From Flavobacterium sp. KACC 22763 (lineage in GTDB: Bacteria; Bacteroidota; Bacteroidia; Flavobacteriales; Flavobacteriaceae): DNA of 64,000 bases. Of this stretch, positions 1-9,632 are shown piece after piece. Every line of letters starts with the position of its first letter. Positions within the stretch are counted from its first letter, which is position 1. A program made the translations under genes and the position numbers. The stretch spans positions 1,302,001 through 1,366,000 of the forward strand of contig NZ_CP117879.1 of the NCBI RefSeq assembly GCF_028736155.1, read 5' to 3'. The notes below the pieces were generated by a model that did no database searches, was not told the origin of the DNA, and saw nothing but the letters and a program-made list of their open reading frames with translations.

Positions 1-183
1 GATGGAGATTTAATTGCCATCGATGCTGTGAAAAATACAATCGACCTGAAGATATCTGACGAAGAATTTGCAGCAAGAAAAGCAGCTTGGGTTAAGCCAG
101 CTTTAAAAGTTGACAGAGGGGTTTTACTTAAATACGCTAAGTCGGTTTCTAGTGCATCTACAGGATGTGTAACCGATAATTAA
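1..183 (+). CDS. ilvD: dihydroxy-acid dehydratase, C-terminal end (partial)
   Basis: Open from base 1 in frame 1 to a TAA at 181-183, giving the last 60 residues of a protein whose start lies outside the window. The tail reads GDLIAIDA, then [12 protein letters not shown], and ends [17 protein letters not shown], which is the typical IlvD/Edd C-terminus. The enzyme dehydrates dihydroxy acids in valine, leucine and isoleucine synthesis. It is directly followed by ilvB, ilvN and ilvC on the same strand, which confirms the call. Confidence 0.93.
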   Translation, partial: DGDLIAIDAVKNTIDLKISDEEFAARKAAWVKPALKVDRGVLLKYAKSVSSASTGCVTDN

Positions 184-200
184 TTATAAAAAAATCAAAA

Positions 201-227
201 ATCAATTTCAGCAACATTGAAATTGAT
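201..227 (+). other. inter-cistronic hairpin between ilvD and ilvB
   Basis: ATCAATTTCA and TGAAATTGAT form a 10-bp perfect stem around a 7-base loop, just before the ilvB start. There is no U-run on the plus strand, so it looks like an mRNA-processing or stability hairpin rather than a terminator. The role is inferred. Confidence 0.4.
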
Positions 228-241
228 AAAAAAAATATACT

Positions 242-1930
242 ATGAAAATATCAGGGGCAGAAGCCGTTATAAGATGTTTATTAGCAGAAGGAGTAGATTT
301 AATTTATGGTTATCCAGGTGGAGCTATAATGCCAGTTTACGACGAATTATATAAATTTCAAGATCAATTGCACCATGTTTTAGTACGTCACGAACAAGGT
401 GCAACGCATGCAGCTCAAGGTTATGCAAGAGCTACAGGAAAAGTTGGGGTAGCAATTGCTACTTCTGGTCCAGGAGCTACAAACTTAGTAACTGGTATTG
501 CAGATGCTCAAATTGATTCAACTCCATTGGTTTGTATTACAGGTCAAGTTGGAAGACACTTATTAGGGTCTGATGCATTTCAGGAAACAGATATTATCGG
601 AATTTCAACTCCGGTAACAAAATGGAATTTTCAGGTAACTGAAGCGTCTCAAATTCCTGAAATCATTGCAAAAGCATTTTATATTGCTCGTTCTGGACGC
701 CCAGGGCCTGTATTGGTTGATATTACTAAAAATGCTCAGTTTGATGAGTTAGATTTTAGTTATGAAAAATGTACAGGAATTAGAAGCTATGTTCCGGTTC
801 CGAAATTAAATTTAGATAAAGTTGCTGAGGCTGCAGCTTTAATTAATAGTGCAAAAAAACCGTTTATTGTTTTTGGACAAGGAGTTATTTTGGGTCAGGC
901 AGAAGCTGAGTTTAAAGCAGTTGTTGAAAAATCTGGAATTCCAGCAGCATGGACAATTTTAGGTTTATCAGCATTGCCGACAGACCATCCTTTGAATGTT
1001 GGTATGCTTGGAATGCACGGAAATTATGCGCCAAATTTACTAACAAACGAATGTGATGTTTTAATTGCTTTCGGAATGCGTTTTGACGACCGTGTTACAG
1101 GAAAATTAAGCACTTATGCTAAACAGGCAAAAGTAGTTCACTTCGAAATTGATCCTGCAGAGGTTGATAAAAACGTGAAAACAGAAATTGCTGTTTTAGG
1201 AGATGTAAAAGAATCTTTAGCTGCTTTACTACCATTATTAGATGCAAAATCTCATGATGCTTGGCATAATGAATTCAAAGAATTAAGCAAAGTTGAATTT
1301 GATTCCGTAATAAAAGAAGAATTAAATCCAACAAACGGTAAAGGAATTTCGATGGGAGAAACTATCGAAATGATCAACAAACATTCAAAAGGAGACGCAA
1401 TCATTGTTTCAGATGTTGGTCAGCATCAAATGTTTGCTTGCCGTTATGCTAAATTCAATTCGACAAAAAGTAATATTACTTCGGGAGGTTTAGGAACTAT
1501 GGGATTCGCATTGCCTGCTGCAATTGGAGCAAAAATGGGAAAACCAGAACGTGAAGTAGTAGCGATTATTGGTGATGGAGGCTTCCAGATGACAATTCAG
1601 GAGCTTGGAACAATCTTCCAAACAGAAGTTCCAGTAAAGATTGTGGTTTTAAACAACGAATTCTTAGGAATGGTTCGCCAATGGCAAGAATTATTCTTTG
1701 ATAACAGATATGCTTCAACAAAAATGATAAATCCAAATTTCATTGCCATTGCTGAAGGATACCATATCAAATCTAAAAAAGTTACACAACGTGAAGATTT
1801 AGACGCGGCGGTCGCTGAGATGCTGGCTTCAAAAGATTCATATTTCTTAGAAGTTGTAGTCGAAAAAGAAAACAACGTTTTCCCAATGATTCCAACAGGA
1901 GCTTGTGTATCAGAAATTAGATTAAGTTAA
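242..1930 (+). CDS. ilvB: acetolactate synthase large (catalytic) subunit
   Basis: ThDP-dependent enzyme that condenses pyruvate to acetolactate or acetohydroxybutyrate, the first common step of branched-chain amino-acid synthesis. At 562 residues it has the usual family length. The N-terminal domain carries GYPGGAIMPVYDEL and the catalytic glutamate (Glu51 in VRHEQGA). A central FAD-type domain follows. The C-terminal ThDP motif runs from GDGGFQM (about residue 443) to VVLNNEFLGMVRQWQ. It lies between ilvD and the regulatory subunit ilvN, so the holoenzyme is encoded side by side. A palindromic intergenic repeat separates it from ilvN. Confidence 0.97.
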   Translation: MKISGAEAVIRCLLAEGVDLIYGYPGGAIMPVYDELYKFQDQLHHVLVRHEQGATHAAQGYARATGKVGVAIATSGPGATNLVTGIADAQIDSTPLVCITGQVGRHLLGSDAFQETDIIGISTPVTKWNFQVTEASQIPEIIAKAFYIARSGRPGPVLVDITKNAQFDELDFSYEKCTGIRSYVPVPKLNLDKVAEAAALINSAKKPFIVFGQGVILGQAEAEFKAVVEKSGIPAAWTILGLSALPTDHPLNVGMLGMHGNYAPNLLTNECDVLIAFGMRFDDRVTGKLSTYAKQAKVVHFEIDPAEVDKNVKTEIAVLGDVKESLAALLPLLDAKSHDAWHNEFKELSKVEFDSVIKEELNPTNGKGISMGETIEMINKHSKGDAIIVSDVGQHQMFACRYAKFNSTKSNITSGGLGTMGFALPAAIGAKMGKPEREVVAIIGDGGFQMTIQELGTIFQTEVPVKIVVLNNEFLGMVRQWQELFFDNRYASTKMINPNFIAIAEGYHIKSKKVTQREDLDAAVAEMLASKDSYFLEVVVEKENNVFPMIPTGACVSEIRLS

Positions 1931-1937
1931 GGAAAAA

Positions 1938-2000
1938 GTTTCAGGTTTCAAGTTTCATGTTCCATGTTCTCATCAGAACTTGAAACTTGAAACCTGAAAC
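1938..2000. repeat. palindromic intergenic repeat, GTTTCAGG family, copy 1
   Basis: The left arm starts GTTTCAGGTTTCAAGTTTCA (1938-1962) and its inverse ends at 2000 (1976-2000), with a 13-base centre. The same arms recur at 24066-24200 and 34561-34616. Copies 1 and 2 are both followed by AAATAAAACT. This copy sits inside the ilv operon between ilvB and ilvN. Confidence 0.85.
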
Positions 2001-2020
2001 AAATAAAACTAAAAAACAAC

Positions 2021-2542
2021 ATGGAAGATAAAACATTTACCATATCGGTATATTCAGAAAATAATGTGGGTTTATTAAATAGAATATCTGGAATATTCTT
2101 AAAGCGTCACATTAATATATTAAGTCTAAATGTTTCAGAATCAGAAATAGAGAATGTTTCAAGATTTATCATTGTAGTAAATACAACTGAAAAATGGGTT
2201 CAGAATATTGTAGGCCAAATTGAAAAACAAATTGAAGTAATAAAAGCATTTTATCATACAGATGAAGAGACTATTTTCTTAGAAAATGCTTTGTTTAAAA
2301 TAGCTTCAAGTTTGTTGTTTGACGAAAAACAAATTCAGAATATCATCAAAGAAAGCCAGTCTACAATTGTGACAGTTTCTCGTGATTTCTTTGTGATTTC
2401 AAAATCAGGAAGACGTTCTGAAATTGAAGAATTATACCAAAAGTTCAAACCATACGGAATTATGCAGTTTGTACGTTCGGGAAGAATATCGGTTTCTAAA
2501 CAAAAAATGGAGATTTCTACATTATTAGAATCCTTTAAATAA
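2021..2542 (+). CDS. ilvN: acetolactate synthase small (regulatory) subunit
   Basis: 173 residues. The N-terminal ACT domain (about residues 5-80) opens with FTISVYSENNVGLLNRISGIF and continues with the typical ..INILSLNVSESE... The C-terminal half matches the IlvN C-terminal domain in length and ends with SGRISVSKQKME. It binds the large subunit and gives valine feedback control in characterised relatives. It is placed between ilvB and ilvC in the same direction. Confidence 0.95.
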   Translation: MEDKTFTISVYSENNVGLLNRISGIFLKRHINILSLNVSESEIENVSRFIIVVNTTEKWVQNIVGQIEKQIEVIKAFYHTDEETIFLENALFKIASSLLFDEKQIQNIIKESQSTIVTVSRDFFVISKSGRRSEIEELYQKFKPYGIMQFVRSGRISVSKQKMEISTLLESFK

Positions 2543-2602
2543 TAAAATCTTAGTTATATATAATCAATATTAAATTTCATTTCATTAAATATTAAAACAA
2601 AA

Positions 2603-4072
2603 ATGGCAAATTATTTCAATACATTACCACTTAGATTACAATTAGAACAATTAGGAGTTTGCGAATTTATGGAGCAATCAGAATTTGCAGACGGAATTGC
2701 AGCATTGGCTGGAAAAAAAGTTGTAATTGTGGGTTGTGGAGCACAAGGTTTGAATCAAGGTTTAAACATGAGAGATTCTGGTTTAGACATTTCTTATGCA
2801 TTGCGTGCAGATGCAATTGCAGAAAAAAGAGCTTCTTATAAAAATGCAACTGAAAATGGTTTCAAAGTAGGAACTTACGAAGAATTGATTCCAACTGCAG
2901 ATTTAGTTTGTAACCTTACACCAGACAAACAACACACTGCTGTGGTAACTGCTATTATGCCATTAATGAAACAGGGATCTACTTTGTCTTACTCTCACGG
3001 ATTCAACATTGTAGAAGAAGGAATGCAGATTCGTAAAGACATCACTGTTGTTATGTGTGCTCCTAAATGTCCAGGTTCTGAGGTACGTGAAGAGTACAAA
3101 AGAGGATTTGGAGTTCCAACTCTTATCGCTGTTCACCCAGAAAATGATCCAAACGGATTTGGTTTAGATCAGGCAAAAGCTTACGCTGTAGCAACTGGAG
3201 GACATAGAGCTGGAGTTCTAAGATCATCTTTCGTAGCTGAAGTAAAATCAGATTTAATGGGTGAGCAAACTATTCTTTGTGGTTTATTGCAAACAGGATC
3301 TATTTTATGTTTCGATAAAATGGTTGAAAAAGGAATCGATGCTGCATACGCTTCTAAATTAATCCAATACGGATGGGAAACTATCACTGAGGCTTTGAAA
3401 CACGGTGGTATTACAAATATGATGGATCGTTTAAATAATCCTTCTAAAATTGAAGCTTACGAATTGGCTGAAGAATTGAAAGATATCATGCGTCCATTAT
3501 TCCAAAAACACCAAGACGATATCATTTCTGGAGAATTCTCTAGAACTATGATGATTGACTGGGCTAATGATGATGTTAACTTATTGAAATGGAGAGCTGC
3601 GACAGGAGAAACTAACTTCGAAAAAACAGCTCCACAAGAAGCTCCAATCTCAGAGCAAGAATATTTTGACAATGGAGTATTAATGATTGCAATGGTAAAA
3701 GCTGGTGTTGAGTTAGCTTTCGAAACAATGACAGAAGCTGGAATCATTGAAGAATCTGCTTACTATGAGTCATTACACGAATTGCCATTAATTGCAAACA
3801 CAATCGCAAGAAAGAAATTATTCGAAATGAACCGTGTAATTTCTGATACTGCAGAATACGGATGTTACTTATTTGATCATGCTTGTAAGCCATTATTGAC
3901 TGAATTCATGAAAAAAGTAGAAACTAATATTATTGGTAAGCCATTTTCAACTTCAAACGGAGTAGATAATGCAGTACTTATCGCTGTAAACAGAGAAATT
4001 CGTCAACATCCTATCGAAGAAGTAGGAGCTTGGTTGAGAGAGTCTATGACAGCAATGAAAAAAATTGGATAA
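2603..4072 (+). CDS. ilvC: ketol-acid reductoisomerase, class II (long form)
   Basis: Isomerises and reduces acetolactate to dihydroxyisovalerate with NADPH and Mg2+. The 489 residues match the long, E. coli-like class II form with a duplicated knotted C-terminal domain, rather than the ~330-residue class I. The Rossmann motif [20 protein letters not shown] is at about residues 40-59. Metal-binding acidic residues follow in [11 protein letters not shown]. It is the last gene of the ilvD-B-N-C cluster, 60 bases after ilvN. Confidence 0.97.
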   Translation: MANYFNTLPLRLQLEQLGVCEFMEQSEFADGIAALAGKKVVIVGCGAQGLNQGLNMRDSGLDISYALRADAIAEKRASYKNATENGFKVGTYEELIPTADLVCNLTPDKQHTAVVTAIMPLMKQGSTLSYSHGFNIVEEGMQIRKDITVVMCAPKCPGSEVREEYKRGFGVPTLIAVHPENDPNGFGLDQAKAYAVATGGHRAGVLRSSFVAEVKSDLMGEQTILCGLLQTGSILCFDKMVEKGIDAAYASKLIQYGWETITEALKHGGITNMMDRLNNPSKIEAYELAEELKDIMRPLFQKHQDDIISGEFSRTMMIDWANDDVNLLKWRAATGETNFEKTAPQEAPISEQEYFDNGVLMIAMVKAGVELAFETMTEAGIIEESAYYESLHELPLIANTIARKKLFEMNRVISDTAEYGCYLFDHACKPLLTEFMKKVETNIIGKPFSTSNGVDNAVLIAVNREIRQHPIEEVGAWLRESMTAMKKIG

Positions 4073-4086
4073 TAAAATTTGGGAAC

Positions 4087-4115
4087 TTCCGCAGAACAGA
4101 TTTCTTTCTGCGGAA
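4087..4115 (+). terminator. hairpin after ilvC, possible weak terminator
   Basis: TTCCGCAGAA (4087-4096) pairs with TTCTGCGGAA (4106-4115): 10 bp with a 9-base loop, 15 bases after the ilvC stop. It is GC-containing but has no following U-run, so it is either a weak terminator or a 3'-end protecting hairpin. Confidence 0.5.
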
Positions 4116-4376
4116 TTTGCACTGTATCAATGATTTGTAATATTTTGAATTAGTAAGCACTTATTAAGAAAAAAGATATAGATGCATATTGCATTCACTT
4201 AACTTCAGAGAGTGAGTAAGTTAAGTGAAGCGGATCCCTAAAATGGGGTATATTTTGAAGAAAAATATACTTGTTGAAATTTCTGTTTTAATTAATAAAG
4301 ATGCTGCTATTTTCAAAATAGAAAAAAGTCACGCAGTGCGGTTACAAAATTAATTGTTATTGAAATTTGTTAAATT
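4116..4376 (+). other. ilvC-acs gap with a second long hairpin and a doubtful 36-codon ORF
   Basis: Together with its flanks this is a ~495-base gap between ilvC and acs. It holds a 12-bp perfect inverted repeat with a 12-base loop (TTCACTTAACTT 4194-4205; AAGTTAAGTGAA 4218-4229). An ATG-initiated ORF runs 4243-4353 (36 residues, starting MGYILKKNILVEISVL) and is followed 23 bases later by a strong terminator. I see no homology in the peptide and no clear promoter. Either a small RNA/small-protein gene or decayed sequence fits. Confidence 0.35.
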
Positions 4377-4412
4377 AAAAAAGGCATAATATCTATTTAT
4401 TATGCCTTTTTT
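4377..4412 (+). terminator. strong Rho-independent terminator 300 bases after ilvC
   Basis: AAAAAAGGCATAATA (4377-4391) and TATTATGCCTTTTTT (4398-4412) form a 15-bp stem with a 6-base loop and built-in A/T tails. It could act in both directions. It is unusually far from ilvC, which hints that a separate transcript ends here. Confidence 0.85.
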
Positions 4413-4567
4413 GCCCTTAAGTAATAATAGAAATTAAAGTTTTAAAATAATTTCAGATAATTATCATATTTTATTAAATAAATATTTCTTTTTAATAAAA
4501 TTTATGAATTAAATTATTTCACGGATACGTTCAGATTTAATACATTTATAAAAAAATTCAACAAACG

Positions 4568-6478
4568 ATGAGCTATTACAAAATTGAAAATTTAGAACAA
4601 TACTTTAAACATTACAATAAGTCAATAAGAGAGCCAAGAAAATTTTGGGGAAAAATAGCTGAGGAGAATTTTACATGGTACCAGCAATGGGAAAAAGTTG
4701 TTGATTTTAATATGGCTGAAGCAGAAGTAAAATGGTTTACAGATGCTAAGGTTAACATTACCAAAAACTGTATTGATAGACATTTAAGCAAAAGAGGAGA
4801 GAAGACGGCTATTATTTTTGAACCGAATGATCCTTCTGAAGAGGCTTTACATATATCGTATAATGAATTATACGAGCGAGTTTCAAAAATGGCAAACGTT
4901 CTTCGCGAGCAAGGTGTTCGCAAAGGAGACAGAGTTTGCATTTATTTGCCAATGATTCCAGAATTGGCTGTTTCTGTTTTAGCTTGTGCTAGAATTGGAG
5001 CAATTCACTCAGTTATTTTTGCTGGATTTTCTGCTTCTGCAGTTTCTGCAAGAATTAACGATTGCGAGTGTAAAATGGTAATTACATCAGACGGAGGTTA
5101 TAGAGGAAACAAAACAATCGATCTTAAAGGAATTGTAGACGAAGCTCTAGAAACTTGCCCTTCTGTTACAAAAGTATTAGTTGCAAAAAGAACAAATACT
5201 AGTGTTAAAATGAAAGATGGTCGTGATATTTGGTTGCAGCCATTATTAGATGCAGCTCTAGACAATAGTGTTGCTGAAATTATGGATGCTGAAGATCCTT
5301 TGTTTATTTTATATACTTCAGGATCAACAGGAAAACCAAAAGGAATGGTTCATACGACTGCTGGTTACATGGTTTATACTGCGTATACTTTTAAAAATGT
5401 TTTCAATTACGAAGACAATGATATTTTCTGGTGTACAGCAGACATCGGATGGATTACAGGTCACTCTTATATATTGTACGGACCATTATTGAATGGAGCT
5501 ACAACCGTAATTTTTGAAGGTGTTCCTTCTTACCCAGATTTTAGCCGTTTTTGGGATATTATCGAAAAACATAAAATTACACAATTCTATACTGCGCCAA
5601 CAGCAATCCGTTCATTAGCAAAAGAAAGTTTAGATTATATTCAAAAATATCCTCTTAAATCACTTAAAGTTATTGGGTCTGTTGGAGAGCCAATCAACGA
5701 AGAAGCTTGGCACTGGTTTAATGACCACGTAGGAGATAAGAGATGTCCAGTTGTAGATACTTGGTGGCAGACAGAAACTGGAGGAATCATGATTTCGCCA
5801 ATTGCTTTTGTAACACCAACAAAACCAACTTATGCTACGTTGCCATTGCCTGGAATTCAGCCAGTTCTGATGGATGAAAAACGTAATGAAATTGAAGGAA
5901 ACCAAGTAGTTGGTAGTTTATGTATTAAATTTCCTTGGCCTGGAATTGCTAGAACTATCTGGGGAGACCATCAGCGTTATAAAGACACCTATTTTTCTGC
6001 TTTCCCAGGAAAATATTTTACAGGAGACGGAGCTTTAAGAGATGAAGTAGGTTACTACAGAATTACAGGTAGAGTAGATGACGTTGTAATTGTTTCTGGT
6101 CATAATTTAGGAACTGCACCTATTGAAGATGCTATCAACGAACACCCAGCTGTAGCAGAATCTGCTATTGTTGGATTCCCACATGACATTAAAGGAAACG
6201 CCTTATATGGTTATGTTATTTTGAAAGAAACGGGAGAAGTTAGAGATAGGACGAATTTGAGTAAAGAGATTAATCAGTATATTTCTGATCACATCGGGCC
6301 AATTGCAAAATTGGATAAAATTCAATTCGTTTCTGGTTTGCCAAAAACTCGTTCTGGAAAAATTATGCGTAGAATTTTACGTAAAATAGCAGAAGGAGAT
6401 AATTCTAATTTTGGTGATACTTCAACATTATTAAATCCAGAAATTGTAGACGAAATTATTAAGGATAGAATTTCTTAA
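4568..6478 (+). CDS. acs: acetyl-CoA synthetase (acetate-CoA ligase, AMP-forming)
   Basis: Activates acetate to acetyl-CoA through acetyl-AMP. The 636 residues are full length. The acetyl-CoA synthetase N-terminal domain comes first. The adenylate-forming P-loop YTSGSTGKPKGMVH is at about residues 249-262, then DTWWQTETGG, then the hinge/core motif YFTGDGALRD. The C-terminal PKTRSGKIMRRILRK contains the conserved lysine (about Lys598) that is acetylated in characterised homologues. It is convergent with a small exported protein. Beyond that lies the DnaQ-like/CBS-DUF294 pair, genes often found near acs in other bacteria. Confidence 0.96.
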   Translation: MSYYKIENLEQYFKHYNKSIREPRKFWGKIAEENFTWYQQWEKVVDFNMAEAEVKWFTDAKVNITKNCIDRHLSKRGEKTAIIFEPNDPSEEALHISYNELYERVSKMANVLREQGVRKGDRVCIYLPMIPELAVSVLACARIGAIHSVIFAGFSASAVSARINDCECKMVITSDGGYRGNKTIDLKGIVDEALETCPSVTKVLVAKRTNTSVKMKDGRDIWLQPLLDAALDNSVAEIMDAEDPLFILYTSGSTGKPKGMVHTTAGYMVYTAYTFKNVFNYEDNDIFWCTADIGWITGHSYILYGPLLNGATTVIFEGVPSYPDFSRFWDIIEKHKITQFYTAPTAIRSLAKESLDYIQKYPLKSLKVIGSVGEPINEEAWHWFNDHVGDKRCPVVDTWWQTETGGIMISPIAFVTPTKPTYATLPLPGIQPVLMDEKRNEIEGNQVVGSLCIKFPWPGIARTIWGDHQRYKDTYFSAFPGKYFTGDGALRDEVGYYRITGRVDDVVIVSGHNLGTAPIEDAINEHPAVAESAIVGFPHDIKGNALYGYVILKETGEVRDRTNLSKEINQYISDHIGPIAKLDKIQFVSGLPKTRSGKIMRRILRKIAEGDNSNFGDTSTLLNPEIVDEIIKDRIS

Positions 6479-6491
6479 TTGAAATAAACAT

Positions 6492-6523
6492 AAAAAAGCC
6501 TCTATTTTATAAGAGGCTTTTTT
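6492..6523 (+). terminator. terminator after acs
   Basis: AAAAAAGCCTCT (6492-6503) and AGAGGCTTTTTT (6512-6523) give a 12-bp stem, 8-base loop and U-run, 13 bases after the acs stop. It lies between convergent genes and may serve both. Confidence 0.9.
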
Positions 6524-6531
6524 TATGGCAT

Positions 6532-6930
6532 TTATTGCTGTTGTGTTTTTTTTAAAATTGCATCATTTATAAATGTGAGTTGTTCCATATTGCTTAAGTT
6601 TGTAAGTGACAGAATTCCATTTTTATTTTCATTAATTCCATTTATTCTAAAACAAAACTCATTCCCATCTTTATCTCTAAAGGTCACAAATTCAGTGGTG
6701 TCATCTGAAAAATTTTGGCAACTGTTTGAGATCGTATATTTATACATTACTTTCATTTGGTTGTTTACATAATTATAAACTTTTCCATCTTGAGTAAAAC
6801 TCCATTTTGTATTTCGGTTTGCATTTGAATACCAATTTCCTAGAATGCGTTTAGAAGAGGGATCTTGATCTTGTGCGAAAACTGTTGATCCTGAAAATAG
6901 TAATAGCAGTATAAGTAATAAATTTTTCAT
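6532..6930 (-). CDS. small exported lipocalin-like protein
   Basis: 132 residues with a clear signal peptide (MKNLLLILLLLFSGSTVFAQ, cleavage after VFAQ). The mature part begins with ILGNWYSNANRNTKWSFTQDGKVYNY. That W-x-F-x-x-D-G pattern is typical of the lipocalin-like families common in Bacteroidetes. Beta-rich, no catalytic motif, one Cys pair (Cys residues in NSCQNF and EFCFRI). Predicted periplasmic; function unknown. Monocistronic, with terminators on both sides. Confidence 0.75.
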   Translation of the reverse strand: MKNLLLILLLLFSGSTVFAQDQDPSSKRILGNWYSNANRNTKWSFTQDGKVYNYVNNQMKVMYKYTISNSCQNFSDDTTEFVTFRDKDGNEFCFRINGINENKNGILSLTNLSNMEQLTFINDAILKKTQQQ

Positions 6931-7028
6931 GGTTCAAACTTTATAAATATTTCTATCATAAAATTACTGATTTACTTAATTTGAAAAATGAATGAGCTTA
7001 TAATTTTCTGTTAAAAGCTTCTATTGAT

Positions 7029-7064
7029 AAAAAATGCCTCTTAAATTATTAAAAGGCATTTTTT
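7029..7064 (-). terminator. terminator for the exonuclease/CBS operon
   Basis: AAAAAATGCCT (7029-7039) pairs with AGGCATTTTTT (7054-7064), stem 11 bp. It lies just downstream of the minus-strand gene ending at 7116. Confidence 0.8.
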
Positions 7065-7115
7065 ATATGATATTTATTGGAATTTGGTATTTTAAAAATT
7101 GATTATTTTTTTAAT

Positions 7116-7712
7116 TTATTTAATTCCCAATCGAGATTTCAATTTTAAGAAAAGAAGTCCAATTCTATAAGCATCCTCAGAAGAAGAGTTGCGATCACTT
7201 TTTGGAATTTTATAAATTCCGCATAAATCATCAAGAGAAAATTGTTTGTCATTTATATCAGTCAATTTTCTGTACATTACATCAACATCCAAAGCTTCAT
7301 TTTTTAGTCTTCCACAATTTAGGCGCTCGAGAGCTGCGTTTAGCATTTCAATATCAAAGTTGATATGATGCCCAACCAAAATAGAATTTCCAATAAAATT
7401 CACAAACGCCTCAAGTGCATCAGGTTCAGGCATTTTCATCATTTTGCTTTCAATGATGAATTCATTAGAAAGTCCGTTGTCTTGAAGATACTTGTACTGC
7501 AGTAAGACTGTTTCAAAATTTTCTTTAATAACAATGCTATCATCTATAACTGAAAAGGCTCCAAGTGATAATACAACATCCTTATCCGGATTTAAGCCAG
7601 AAGTTTCAGTTGATAATACAACAAACTTGTTAGGTTTAGTTTCGAATTTAGTTAAATAGTCTTTCCAGAAATCTGGATAGTCTTTATTGATATTTTTCAG
7701 CCAGTCTAGCAT
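7116..7712 (-). CDS. DnaQ-like 3'-5' exonuclease fold protein with altered active site
   Basis: 198 residues of RNase H-like DEDD fold. Motif I reads VVLSTETSGLNP where active members have D-x-E, so the first catalytic Asp is Ser (codon TCA) while the Glu is kept. Motif II (VGHHINFDIEML) keeps its Asp. Motif III (SSSEDAYRIGLLFL) keeps its Asp but lacks the upstream His of the DEDDh type. It is transcribed with, and 3 bases after, the cNMP/CBS/DUF294 gene. This pairing near acs is known in other bacteria. Nuclease activity is therefore uncertain; a regulatory role with its partner is possible. Confidence 0.82.
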   Translation of the reverse strand: MLDWLKNINKDYPDFWKDYLTKFETKPNKFVVLSTETSGLNPDKDVVLSLGAFSVIDDSIVIKENFETVLLQYKYLQDNGLSNEFIIESKMMKMPEPDALEAFVNFIGNSILVGHHINFDIEMLNAALERLNCGRLKNEALDVDVMYRKLTDINDKQFSLDDLCGIYKIPKSDRNSSSEDAYRIGLLFLKLKSRLGIK

Positions 7713-7715
7713 ATT

Positions 7716-9632
7716 TTATGAGAATTGTGTCAATTGAAATTTACTCTTAATAAGTTCCTCCAGATCTTTCATTGGGGATAATGCATTTTTTAATTTCTCT
7801 TTGTCAGATTTTGACATTTCTCTTAAATTAATATATTGGCCAGAGTCGTCATTTTTTAATCCTTCAACAGTTCTAAATTTAGAAAGTGTCAAGAAAGCTT
7901 CTGCACAGCTTAAATAAATTTCAGCATTTTTAGAATCTGTAATAGCTAATTGTTTGAATCTTAGATAAGTATTCTGGATTCCTTTTATATTGGCATTTAG
8001 TATTAATAAACGTGCTCCGTCAATCAAAGGCATCAAAGCTCTGGTTTTGATATCAAATTTATCTTTATTTGGACCATCTTCTTCAGTTATAAACTTCTTG
8101 AAGAAACTTAAAGGAGAATTTCTTTTTAAAGCATCATTTCCTAAGAAATCAAAGAATAAAGTATTGTTGACGGCATTTTTGAAAATCACGTTTTCTATTG
8201 CTTCTTCAATTTTTGGTTCTCCAAAAACAATTTCATAATCAAAGAAAATGCTGCTCAAATCATTACTATTTTCACCTGGAGTATTCATCCAGCTGTTGTA
8301 TTGTTTTGTCCAGTCACTCAATGATTTACACCAAAGCATATTGCTTGCCATGTGCCCGTTTGGACAATAATCATAACCTACTTTTTCTAATATAGAAGTA
8401 GCGCGTTTTGCTAATCTTAAGAAATAATCTTTTACTTCTCTATATTTTTCAGGAGTAACATCTTCAAAAATTAAAATACTATCCTGATCTGTAAGCAACA
8501 ACTGCTCCTTACGCCCTTGACTGCCAATGCTTAACCAAGCAAAACGTGCAGGAGGGGAGCCTAAATCTAAAATTGCTAGTTCTACTGCTCTTTTTATAAT
8601 TGCTAGATTAATCTCACTTGCAATATTGCTGACATGCGAGATTGGAATATTTTTTTGAATCGAATTCTGAATCAAATCAGATAGACGATCGCGTATTTGT
8701 TTTAAATCTTTTGGAAGCTGCGAACGCTTAATTTCTTTAATTAACACACCTGGGTTACTAGCTTGAGCAACAATAAGATCGTGTTCAGAAATAATTCCTT
8801 TTACAACAGATTTACTCGTGCCATCTTTAGTTACACATAAGTGAGTTACGTTATGTTTGAGCATTAGCAATTGTGCTTCTGCCAAAGAGACATTTTCTAA
8901 AACCGTAACAACAGGAGACGACATAATTTTGTCAATGGTTTCACTAATAGGATAGCGTCCTGTTGCAATTTTTGATGATAAATCGGCATTGGTAACAATA
9001 CCAATTGGATGATTTTTCTCGCCGCAGATTATGATATTGTCTACCATTGAATCTGTCATTAAAATCGCGACATCTTTAATTATAGAGCTTGCCTGAGTAG
9101 TTAGAGGCGAATTATTATAGTTAAGTGACTGAATGTATTGCATTTCTGTCTGCTGATCAATGTAGTCACTGTCAGAAACTAGCTTGCCATTAGAGCTAAC
9201 ACTATCTTTTGTATGACGTGAATTTACAGCAAAACTTTCCAATAGAAAGTTCAATACATCAGAATTATTAGCAACAAAAGGTCTGAAAACAGCGATAGGA
9301 ATAGCATAAATAATGCTTTCTTCACGTGCTTTAGCCGTCATCATGTAGTTGTTTTTAGCAAAAAACGGGCGTAAACCAAAAATATCACCTTCATGACATT
9401 TATTTATAATGGTTTCTTCGGCGTCTGCAATAGTAGTTAGATTAATGACACCAGAAGCTACAACATAAAAACTTTCATGAAGCGGATCGTTATTTTGAAA
9501 TAGTACCGCATGCTTTTCTAAATTGATGACACGAATATTCGTGGCAATATCCGATAATTCCTGGAAGGTTAAATTATCAAACGGTTTGTATTCTTTTAAA
9601 AAATCTGCAATATGCTCAGCAACTGTATTCAT
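7716..9632 (-). CDS. cNMP-binding / CBS-pair / DUF294 nucleotidyltransferase-like protein
   Basis: 638 residues with four modules in order: a cyclic-nucleotide-binding-like domain (about 15-130, with GDIFGLRPFF), two CBS domains (about 180-300, containing GIVTNADLSSKIATGRYPI and GIISEHDLIVAQ), a DUF294 nucleotidyltransferase-like domain (LSIGSQGRKEQLLLTDQDS, about 368-386), and the DUF294 C-terminal domain. The GS-x(n)-D-x-D pattern resembles GlnD/GlnE-type transferases. Probably senses adenylate or cyclic nucleotides and modifies or regulates a partner. It is upstream of, and translationally close to, the exonuclease-like gene. Its substrate is not known to me. Confidence 0.87.
   Translation of the reverse strand: MNTVAEHIADFLKEYKPFDNLTFQELSDIATNIRVINLEKHAVLFQNNDPLHESFYVVASGVINLTTIADAEETIINKCHEGDIFGLRPFFAKNNYMMTAKAREESIIYAIPIAVFRPFVANNSDVLNFLLESFAVNSRHTKDSVSSNGKLVSDSDYIDQQTEMQYIQSLNYNNSPLTTQASSIIKDVAILMTDSMVDNIIICGEKNHPIGIVTNADLSSKIATGRYPISETIDKIMSSPVVTVLENVSLAEAQLLMLKHNVTHLCVTKDGTSKSVVKGIISEHDLIVAQASNPGVLIKEIKRSQLPKDLKQIRDRLSDLIQNSIQKNIPISHVSNIASEINLAIIKRAVELAILDLGSPPARFAWLSIGSQGRKEQLLLTDQDSILIFEDVTPEKYREVKDYFLRLAKRATSILEKVGYDYCPNGHMASNMLWCKSLSDWTKQYNSWMNTPGENSNDLSSIFFDYEIVFGEPKIEEAIENVIFKNAVNNTLFFDFLGNDALKRNSPLSFFKKFITEEDGPNKDKFDIKTRALMPLIDGARLLILNANIKGIQNTYLRFKQLAITDSKNAEIYLSCAEAFLTLSKFRTVEGLKNDDSGQYINLREMSKSDKEKLKNALSPMKDLEELIKSKFQLTQFS

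Noticed and set aside
2659..2849. ORFs within ilvC on both strands
   Set aside because: Shadows of the well-supported ilvC frame.
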